NCBI GenBank assembly: GCA_947172415.1
Contig: OX359195.1
Coordinates: 5,927,501-5,991,500 of the forward strand
DNA: 64,000 bases
Reading direction: 5' to 3'
From: Chondrosia reniformis
Lineage: Eukaryota; Porifera; Demospongiae; Chondrillida; Chondrillidae
Shown: piece after piece, positions 10,501 to 22,500 of the stretch
Layout: each line of letters opens with the position of its first letter
Numbering within the stretch: position 1 is the first letter of the stretch
Translations under genes and position numbers: made by a program
Notes under the pieces: model-generated
Seen by the model: only the letters and a program-made list of their open reading frames with translations
Database searches by the model: none
What the model was told of the DNA's origin: nothing

Positions 10501-13500
10501 ACCAGGGTTACTGGATGTAAGTGCTTGTGTTATGCTGTACTTGTGTACACGACTTACCAAATAGGTCTTGGTTTTGATATTCACTTAACTGGCAGTTTGA
10601 ATTACGTATGTATTTCTGCCAATGAACTCAATTTGTTCAGCCTTTGAGATGTTATATAGTATTGACCAGTCACAATTACTTTATATCTGAATGATTGATA
10701 GATAGTGATCAATACCATACCACAGTTTTACTTGTCATTCTATTACCACGGTAACCCACAGATGGTACAAGATTTGCAAGTAGAAGTTACACAAGGAATA
10801 ACAAAGTCATTTAAAACGTACATTAACAAATCAATTAGTAAGGTAAGCAAGTCACACTCGATACTCACCCTTTCAATATGTCTGTTGCTAAGCAATCCTT
10901 CTAACAAGAGCATCTCTTCTTTCCCCAGCATCAGTCAGGGGAGAAGAGATTGGCAGAGTTGAACAAGATTGTCAGTGAGGTAGATTGTACCAAGGACATT
11001 GAGGAGTTTATACTTTCAACTGGACAGAAGGAAGAGTTCTATCCTACGCTCTCTGTCTACGTCACTCCAGAACAGAGCGAAGTGAGCTCACTTAGAAGCT
11101 ATGTATTAAACCCCTATGTGCAGGATATGACTGCAGCTTTGTATGCTATGGTTTTCTACCTACTCACACCACCCTGACTGAATAGTCAAGTCTTCCGATC
11201 ATTCCAGATTATTGTAGCATTCTAGATCTATCATGTGTTGGATAACTACCAAACCATAGTGAACCATGCAATTTTAAATACAAACTACAATTGACAATTT
11301 GCACAAACAGGTTATTCCATCCACCTTTGTACATGATTTCTAATGGAATTATATATATACATTTACATACGTACGTATGTGAATATATACATACATACAT
11401 ACATATTTGTAACTCTTAATAAGTTAATGTTGATGGCCCAGTGGAGAAGAAGACAAGGAGAAAGAGAAACCTCTTGTATCCTCATCAAAAGATCTCACTA
11501 GGTTTAGTTCCCTATATATACGTAGACCTTTTACTCGTAATTAAGTACGTAGATGTAGTATGTTGTGTTAGTTTATTCATTACACTGCTCTGTTTACTCT
11601 TTAGAAATGCTTTGATGATCGGCTTTTAGTGAAGTCACTAACACAAGCACCACTTATACACACACAAGAGAAATTGATAGAGGAGGTGTGTTACCATAGC
11701 AACTAGATTGAACTACAGTTTTATATTTTCATAAATGCAATATTGTCTAGGAATTAAAATTGAAGGGGCAAATAGAAAAAGGAGAAAAGGAGTGTGTCTC
11801 CTTAGTTAACTTGAAACAAAGGTGAGCAATAGGTTTGTAGGCTAGCTATCAACACGACCCCTTTGTAACCTGCCAGGGTGACCCTGAGCAACCATTCCAG
11901 TGGCCCTGAGCAACCATTCCGGTGGCCCTGAGCAACCATTCCGGTGGCCCTGAGCAACCATTCCGGTGGCCCTGAGCAACCATTCCGGTGGCCCTGAGCA
12001 ACCATTCCGGTGGCCCTGAGCAACCATTCCGGTGGCCCTGAGCAACCATTCCGGTGGCCCTGAGCAACCATTCCGGTGTAGACACCTAACTCCGCCTCTT
12101 TGTATCTTATTAGACTTTAAGCTGCTGTGTATTCCTGAGACATGAGAATATACAATGTTACATTGTACATACGTATGTACATATGTGAGAATGTAGTGTT
12201 ATTTTGTAATTTTGAAATATATCTGCATGTTATATTTCAACCTCAACCTCATACAACCTCTAATCGTCTATGACATTTTGGAAAGATGTGATGAATACCT
12301 ACGTACATGTACATTACATGTGATACCTGTTATCCAACATATTGTGCTGTATGTATGTGTGTAGCTATGAGGCGAACCCATCCTATTATAGGTTATCTAA
12401 CATATTGTGCTATATGTGTGTAGCTATGAGGCGAACCCATCCTATTATAGGTTATCCAACATATTGTGCTATATGTGTGTAGCTATGAGGCGAACCCATC
12501 CTATTATAGGTTATCTAACATATTGTGCTATATGTGTGTAGCTATGAGGCGAACCCATCCTATTATAGGTTATCTAACATATTGTGCTGTACGTATGTGT
12601 GTAGCTATGAGGCGAACCCATCCTATTATAGGTTATCCAACATATTGTGCTGTACGTATGTGTGTAGCTATGAGGCGAACCCATCCTATTATAGGTTATC
12701 CAACATATTGTGCTGTACGTATGTGTGTAGCTATGAGGCGAACCCATCCTATGGTGACAGTGCAACAGTGGAGAACCAACTGTTAGAATTACAAATGAAC
12801 ATGAAACAAACAAAACTTGACCTTGATACACTCAGAGGAAAGGTGAGGATGTCAGAGGGTGAGTGGTAAGGATGTCAGAGGGTGAGTGGTAAGGATGTCA
12901 GAGGGTGAGTGGTAAGGATGTCAGAGGGTGAGTGGTAAGGATGTCAGAGGGTGAGTGGTGAGGATGTCAGAGGGTGAGTGGTAAGGATGTCAGAGGGTGA
13001 GTGGTAAGGATGTCAGAGGGTGAGTGGTAAGGATGTCAGAGGGTGGGTGGTAAGGATGTCAGAGGGTGTCTACATACATACGTACATTTATAAACACATT
13101 TGTCTTTCAATTATATACAGCTTACTCTGTATGAACGTGTCAATGTGTCGGCCAGCCTAAGTGAAGATGACGAATTTTCTCCCAACATTCACAGAAGGAG
13201 GAGCCGTTCCTCCCTCATCGCTGGTCAGGAGCATGACTGGGTGGACATCCAGTACAAGTTTCCTCTGCCGTGCGATTACTGCGGCCAACTACTAAAGGGC
13301 ATTGCAAAGCAAGGTGTCAAGTGCAAGGAATGCAAGATGACAATTCACCACAAGTGCAAGAAGCACGTTCCTTACTGTTCTGGAGTAAGTAAATAAGATG
13401 ATAATGAGCTAATATTCCTTATGTTAGCTTGTTGTTCTTTATGCGCTATTTCATGTAACATAATCATTACATTTACGTATGCGTACATATTATTAATTGT

Positions 13501-16500
13501 TTAGTCATTCATTTATCACTCACTCCTGTATCCTCATCCCAAGCTCTTACCAGTTTTAGTTCCCTATAGGGTTTTTAATTTATTACAGAGTAGGCATGAA
13601 AATGTTAGATTATTCATGTGAATTGACTTGATTAACAGAAACTCATTTTCACAACTTTTATGATTTAGGTTTTTTCACTTTCGCCCTTTACATTACCCTA
13701 CCATGTAGATATGTACATAAACACTTTGCATTAGTAGACATGACATTTTGAAGATGTGATCATTTTCTGAAAACAAAATGTATATAAATTTATACATAAT
13801 CCTTTAGGGATTATCCTACATATATATATACGTATATACGTATGTTATCCTGTACTCTGTAATTTTAATGAATTTCTACATGAATTTCTAGTCCTATAGC
13901 CTACATAGGACTAGAAATTCATGTAGAAATTCATTAAAATTACATATCTAAGAAATATAAGCTACATATGCAATAGGTTTGAGGGATATCATATAGTCAA
14001 CTACACTTTCAAAAACAAGAGTCACACAGCTATTATGTAAATGGTAACTTGAGAAAATAATTAGCTGGCTTAATAATTTTTCAATTTGAAAGATGAGATT
14101 TGGATTTGGATTTGGATTCCTATTTTAGCTGAGGAAGCTTTTAGCCTAATGTTACATAGATATACGTGCAGTAATGCCATTAATAGTTGATCTGCAATAT
14201 AGTCTTGTGAATAGCAGAATATATAAAGAGCTGCTGCACTGAATATTTGTTAAGATCAGTCACCAGAGCTTTCTCTGTTGCCATTAGGAACGTCAGATCT
14301 CAAAGGGGACTTTGGCACGGCCTCGCATGATGTCTGATGTTCGGGGAAGAGCCACCTCAATGTCAACACCATCATTAGGATGTAAGTATTGCCATTCAGA
14401 AAGTATCTCACTGCAATATAAAATCTAAAAGTAGTACCTATCACTAGGACATACTCTAATCAGATAAGATTACGTAATTTTCATGTGCACCTACGTATGT
14501 ACGTATGTGTATATCTTTCACATCAACTAAAATGTCCTGATTTAAGGAATGTCCTCATTTTAGGATAAATAATATAAACAATTAGAAGATGGAGGATTTT
14601 CCATGCATTGCTCAAATCATGTCGACCTTTTCCTCTTAAATAGCAACTGTAATTTTCTGTCCTCAATATTGTTGAAGAAGACCTACGGATTGAAACTTTC
14701 AAATTATTGCATTTTGTTACTGATAGCTCATTTAAGAGAATTAACCAGATCAATGAATACAATTAGAACAATGCCTTACAACTTTATTGACAAGCATACA
14801 ATCAAAATGTACTGAGTCATTGACTTTTATGTACCTGTTGTGTTCTCCATGGTGACTATAGTGTGTTCTCCATGGTGACTATAGTGTGTTCTCCATGGTG
14901 ACTATAGTGTGTTCTCCATCCTACTGTTGTCAGTAACCTCAATTCGCTGCATAATGTACTGAAGTTGTAGTGTTATATATTAAATGATTGTACATACCAA
15001 ATTTCTTGTATATATTTATTTAGGCACGTGAGATTTACATGGGTTGGTTGAACAGCTCACACATATCTAGTGACAACCTGTATAGTGATCCCTTAGCTTG
15101 AACATTGATATATTTCTTATCTGACCTTCAGTTGTCTGATTCCCCTGCTTATCTGGCTTTGTGACCTCCACAGCTTGGTGTCCAATTACTGGGCTTGAAT
15201 TGAAAGAATATACCTACTATTAGATAACTGATAGTTGTGTCAATTTCAACCTCTCTGTGTCACACTAACTACCCATACTAACTACTCCACTCCTTTCTCC
15301 TAATCTCAATCAATTTCTATATCTGTTTTGTAGTTCTTCCTCAATCCTACGAGGTTCCAAAGTGGTTGAATGACTTTGAGGGGAGTCCCCCTGTTGCCCC
15401 CAGAAGGACCTCAGTGCCTTTGGCTATCATTGGAGGAGGTATAGACCTGCCTAGGAAAAATGTATCAGTTGAAAGTGAAAGTGCTTATGTGTCTGACACT
15501 CCTCCTCCACTCCGTAAGCTTAGCCACACCCACATCACATAAACAGTCAAGTATGGGTTACATACAATACATATAAGGTTAAGCTGACAAATGAATAGAA
15601 TAGGCTAAAATACTATATTACTAGCCTTATTACTTGGGGAACACCTGTAGAGCTTTGGATGAGGATGCAATTGGTCTCTTCTTTCTTTTTCCACTGGGCA
15701 CACCTACATTATATCTATGATACGCCCTTATCACATCTGTGACATACCCACTCATTTTTGGTGTGTACGTACATCCTTTTTAATGAACTGTTGATATTTA
15801 ACTGTATCTTTAGCCTGTAGGTACAGTTTGCTTAAGTTTCCAGTGTAGACCCGCCAGCTACTGGAGCCTGAAGCCTTAAGTACACATGTACTGCCTGTGA
15901 TGTTATTGTAGGCATAGTGATATGCTTGTAGAATGAATGGAGCAATATCAGTGCCAATTCCCCAGCATACATAACAATCTACTATTCATTAATTCTTGAC
16001 GAGGCCTGAGCTATCAGCTAAGATATACAATTGGTGCATTACACTAGCCAGATCCGTGATTATTTAGCAAGGGGGGGCTAAATGATGATACAATAGAAAT
16101 GAAGGAGGCAAACATATTTAGTGCACCAATGTTCTTTCTGGCATATAATACGGGGTTTGGGTGCATGTTCTCCAGAAAAAAATCAATTTTAGTCCTTCTA
16201 AGATTGATTTTCCTGCATTCTGGGTGGTATTGCAAGGTTATAGGTTATGAGTAGCTTTTTATGGAACAGAAATAAGTTGTAGTTATTGTATTTGCTGATT
16301 AAGTAGAAGTGTTTCATATGCATATACACTAGCTACATAAACATTTGTGATAACTGATTAAAGGTGTTCTAAGGTTCTTTTAGAAACTATCACAGGGAGG
16401 GGGGTAGGATACAGAAAACATTTGAGGGAGCAACCTGCAGATTTCAATATGTTTGTTTGCTAACAAAAAGTATGATCAAGGAGAACAAGTGTCCCTGACG

Positions 16501-19500
16501 AATACAACGGTAAACCCTTTAACTGTGCTATGACAGTGACACCACTCTAAACAAAAGCTATTGCATCATCTGAAATGCTCGATATCTATTCAGCGTTCCA
16601 AGGTTATTTTGTGTTATTTGTTACTGCATGCAATGAGATTCAAGTGGAGAGAGAATTAATTTAGGGATAAGAGGTTATAAACCTTTCCTGCATTGGGAAT
16701 GCCCTGTGGGCAGAGGCACACACCATTTAACTGCTAAGCATCTTGACCCATCTAAGTGATAATTTTACCACAAGTACGTATGTTAGTCATCAAAAGTATA
16801 TATATCCTGTAGACTAAAAATCATGAAGAAATAAGCCCAGACCTCTTGAATCTAAACTTTTAATAACAATGCCATATTTGGATTTTTAAACCTTTTCTTA
16901 GTTATGTACCAGACGTTTGTCAAGCTGGTACCTGCCAAATGATATGCATGTACTGATGGTATTTTACTTTATTTTCATCAGTGACCTCTTAAAAGTATTG
17001 TTAGTGTGTTTAACAGTAACATAAATTAGTCTATACGTTTTTTGAAAAATTTTGATTATCAAGTGCAGTTTTTAAACAATAATGTAAAATATTAGCATGG
17101 GTGAAATCCTCTTTCAAGAATTTCCCATTTTTGGAGATTCTATTGCCACAATAAGCCATTGTGGTTTGTCACTATCCAGTACAGTGATGGGAACAGGGAC
17201 TGACCTATTATGATACACCTTGAGATCACTTTGGAGCTAAACAGAGAAACCATTATTTAGAGGAATCAAAAGTCATAATGAAGTCAAGTCACTCACTGAG
17301 GTTTCTGACTTTGTGGCTTTAGCGAGTGCTGCATAACATCACATAATGTCTGATCCAAAACATCAGGACTAAGACACTGACAGTAGCTTGATATAGGGAT
17401 AAAGAGGAGAGGAATTGTGTAACTGTTTGGATACTTTGTGGAAGTAGTGTGTCCTTAGATAAGGAGTGAAAATGCCTTCACAATAGTGAATGGTGACATC
17501 AGTCCTAGATTACACATTTTCATTGCACAAATATTTTGTCTTTTTAACTAATGTTTACATACTTACAAGCACAGTACAGGCAGCTGTAGTGTGTTTACCA
17601 ATTTATATACGTACAAGCATGTAGATTGGATGGAGAAAGGAAGAAAAGTCAGTATGAAAGTCTATCCTCATCCAAAGCTCTATAGACTTTTCCTAAATAT
17701 AACAGATTTAGGAATTTCAAATGATGTCCTAATCTATTCTATTCACATACATTTTTAGCCTAGTGCATGTCAACTATTTCTACAAGAACATTATTTACAC
17801 ATGCAATGGATTAATGACTAATTTAATGGCTTTTTGGTGTTGAATTGTCTGTTTATGTGTTGTGCAATAAGTCAATTTACACTTTCAGTCATAACAATGC
17901 ACACACACACACACACACACAATGCAACCATGTGGACAGATGGGATTGTTTCACTGCTAGGGTATTCATACTTGTTCACTTTTCTCTTTACAGCTCCCAG
18001 AACAGTTTCAAAGAATTCAGTAAGTATCCAAAGAGATCACCACAGCTATCTCACTAATTATGAAATGGCTGCCTCAAATGGCTGCCCTACAAAGCCCAAA
18101 AACAGCTAACACTGGTCACAGTTGTAAACAACTTTTTTATGGTTTCCTTGATTGAAGTTATGACAGTGAAACACAGCTGGTAGACTGCCCGATGTCACAA
18201 AGCCTAATTCAAATGAAATAGTTTAAAATTGTCCATAAATATATATGTATTTCAGCCCATGCTTCAAGATTAAAAACCCTTTCCTGTAGATATGGTTGAC
18301 ATGAATGTGTTGCTAAGGAACCATGCTAATAGAATAGAATTCCTAAGCATGTGACTTAGTGAAGGCTATAGAAGTGTGGATGAAGGAGGATACGGTTTCA
18401 TAACTGTATTTCTTTCTTTTAACTGGCCACATGAGCTAGTGTAAAGTTGTGGTACCAATTTCAATCTCTTCCTCTTTGTAATATGCAATATAAATGCAGT
18501 TAGTGGGGATTATTACTGTTTAATATGTTGTTGATATGCTGTAGTGTGTCATGGTATTTGGTGAGTCATTGACCAAACCTGTAATTTGAATATGATTGGA
18601 GGCGAAGACTGTATCCATGGTATCCAATGACAACGCAACCACTGTCTTCTATCCAGCAGTCTTGTTTGATAATATCAATTAGTTTGGTTATATAGGAAGT
18701 AGGATCACTTCTGATCCATTGCTAAATGATTGGTGTCAGATCACTTAAAAGGCTGCATGAACTCCTGACCAAACCAACATTCTGAAGCTATACTCTCTGC
18801 CTATATTACTCTCCAAATAATATATGTTGAACTTGATCATTATGTAACTCTTGCCTATCATGACATCATATCCCTTAATTGTCCTATATTATTTGCTTGT
18901 AAGATAAAAATTGAAGTCCATATTAAGTCATGCATAGCCAAAGAGTAATATAATAGCTGCAGCCTCAATTTCAGTACATTTTCTGTGGTATATTAGTGGT
19001 TCCTTTGAATTACAATCTTACTCGTTGTAGTACCCTATTTACGACCTTTAGCATGTTGGCATTTTACAGAGTTCAATTTCCACAAATAATCTAAAGCACC
19101 ATTTTTCTGTAGGGATGGTTGAAATATGAGGCTGACGTACCTAATGCATATAGAATAGACTAAACCACTAGACCTATTGCTAGGTAAAGACTATAAAATT
19201 TGGCTGAGGTGGCAGTTTAATTTTATTGAATTTTCTTCCCTTTTCCATTGGATCAGAGAACTCTTTGGGGAAATTCCACCCTTCATCAGTGATCCTGGGA
19301 ACCTTTATCTTTGGTCTTTTTATTCCTTAGCCTGTATATACCACATCTACGTATGTTATGAAATACCACATCTACGTATGTTATGAAATACCACATCTAT
19401 GTACGTATGTTATGAAATACCACATCTATGTACGTATGTTATGAAATACCACATCTACGTATGTTATGAAATACCACATCTACGTATGTTATGAAATACC

Positions 19501-22500
19501 ACATCTACGTATGTTATGAAATACCACATCTATGTATGTTATGAAATACCACATCTATGTATGTTATGAAATACCACATCTACGTATGTTATGAAATACC
19601 ACATCTACGTATGTTATGAAATACCACATCTATGTACGTATGTTATGAAATACCACATCTATGTACGTATGTTATGAAATATCACATGCATCCCAGTTGT
19701 ATAATTGGTCACAAGTGATGTTGATAATGTAACTGGTTGTTTTAAAGATGGAACATTGTATTTGTGTTTGATAATGATTATTACCTGGAGTAGTGTAACT
19801 TTGTAAATAGACATATCACTTTGAAAGTATGACAGATGAATTATATGTGTTCCATAGGGAATTCTAGGTATCCTCACCAAAGGAGTATATCTGTAAATAT
19901 GTTGTATACTTTGATCTACACATACCTGTGTATTTCATGTACTAGTTTCTCACGTTTCTGTTGTGGCGGTATCTTGTTTATTAAACATGGTACTGCCTAC
20001 TCTTCAGGTAATCTGAGTTTAGGTTTAATATAATATTTTCTAACAACTCAACTTATGTAGTTAGTAATTTACAATACCGATCATATAACATTCGTACCTA
20101 CTGTAGTTAACTGGACTAATTACACATACTACAAACAATGTAGTATTATTATCTAACTGTTTGTGGCTGGAGGAGACATGCTATGTTTCTTCATTGTCTA
20201 TGATAGTATTTAATGTGTTAGGTCAACTTGTCAATTTTGTTGTACAGTAGGAAGATAATGTTTGGGTACTTGTGAAGTATGCACTTGTTAGAATTTATTA
20301 TCAATAACCTCCATTTTGTTTTGGTTTAATTAAGATTTAATTATAAAATTTTGCATCAAATGTTCTGATTAAACCAATTAATGAAGGTCAGAGTGGTGTG
20401 AGAAATACTTCAAATACTTCTCCACCCATTGAATGATAGGTTTGCAGAGTTCATCCATCTTAAGTGGTCTGAACAGGAAAGGAATATTGGGACCACCCTC
20501 ATTCCTCAATAGTTGGTAGACTAAGTCAGAGTACACTGAAGCCTGTAATTTGGTTGGTTGAATGTTGGATGAAAGGTGTTTGAATTTGAAATATGCACAT
20601 CTCTAAAGGTTGAACTACACCAATTTAAGCTATTCCATTTAAGCATATAAGACATGGCTTCTTTAAGAGGTTACTATGCAAAAAGGATTAAACAACAGCA
20701 TCATTTGGTTTCTATGCAAATTCTTCTTTGAAAATGATCCTACATACTCATAGGTCAAATAACATTGAACATAAGAAGCATTTTCTCATTTGTCTTCTCT
20801 TGTAGGATTCAGTTGGGAATATATATTCAGATAGATACTCCCCTCCTGGTTGGAAGTCCAGATCTCCTCCACCATTTAGGAACAGTAGTGCTAATACCAA
20901 GAAATGTGTTGTTTTGTATGAATATTTCGCCTCAAATGATGGTGATCTTGCGTTAAGGTATGTTTGTATTTACCAATACATGTACCATATTTGTCCAAAT
21001 GGCTGCCTCCGTTTGAATCCAACTTCTAGAAAATATTAAAATTTATGTCTTTAACTCTTATTTCAAAATTTAATTTAAATTTTGCAGCATTATTGTACTA
21101 CACCTTCTATTGGACATCACTGCTGCAGCTTGAATTTGAACTAGTAACACTTCAGGTTATGCCTTGAGTGCCAAATATACGTAGCTGTCAGAAGCTTGAT
21201 GTCCTTTATCAAGACCAGGCCTATTACCATTTAAATTATAGCCCTGGGCTCTAATTGAGATTTAGTCTTTATTTAAGTCAGATATTTATATATCGGTAAT
21301 GTTGCCCCACCCCATAGACATTAATGTCCAACTTAAAGTGGTCAATCTCAGAGGACCTTTTGTGTGATATATACAGTAAATCTAGAGCACACATATACTG
21401 TACATATTTATGAATATGAATATGCATATTCATATCTTTACCTACTGCCCTACCCTGTAGCCCTGGGGATATGATTGACTTACTGGAAGAAGGGACCAAT
21501 GGATGGTGGCATGGGAAATGTAATGGACAGGTTGGATATTTCCCAGCATCTTATACAGAGGTTAGTTACTAATTTTAGTGACTGAAAACTGCTGATATGA
21601 ACACAGCATTGTGATCACATAAAATTGACTGATATAGGGGAGTACTTTAGTATATTACATGCCCAGGTAATTTAATATTAAGGGAACTATGTAATGTGAT
21701 ATAGCTTCCCCCCACATCTAGGTTCTGAAGCCCAGTGATGTCATCATGAGAGTGTTATATGACTTTACTGCTGAGTCTGGGGGAGAGCTGAATCTTTACG
21801 AAGGACAGGTAAGAGAACCTTATAATTTACCCCAGTTTTTATCATATAGCAACTGTTGTCATGAACTATGACAACATATACGTATAATAAGTGATCAAAT
21901 TATTGAAGGAGAGCTACCTAATTTGGCAGAGATTCAATGTTTATATTCAGCCTCTTAAATTCATTGAAATGCATAGATTATGCGGGAGAAAATAGTTTAT
22001 AAGGGTCATCAACAATAATTTTATTTATTTAAACCTGGAGGTCTTGCTCAGTAGAAATTTAGTAGATGCTTTATTAAAGCATTTTAATGTGTTCATTCAA
22101 ATTGATTCATCTCAATCTCTAAATGTAGCTAAAGATACCTTGTTTGTATAAATTGACTCCACTACCACACAAAGGTGCAGTATCCTGGTTACACAACCTT
22201 TGTGGTCTTGTTAGGAAGTATTATGTATAATTTAGCAGACTCTCCAAGGTTTCTCTCAAGAAATGTAAATTTCTAAACAAATAGCAGTTGAATAATGGTA
22301 CAATAGGAAAGAAGGATATAGCATCGATGTCATCATCATTGAACTCTGGATATTACCCCTGCCCACTCATGTCCCCTGAGGAGCGCAATGAGCTAATGGG
22401 CGGAACCGAAGTTTGCTTGATGGGAACCAGAGTCTCCCCCTAGCCACTCAGTGGCTGACCACTAATATGGAAAAATATGGGCAGGGGTAATATCCAGAGT

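Noticed and set aside
10077-10520. His/Thr/Pro-rich ORF over the CACAC array
   Set aside because: Only its last 114 bases (10403-10516) are coding, in a different frame, as an F-BAR exon; the rest is simple repeat.
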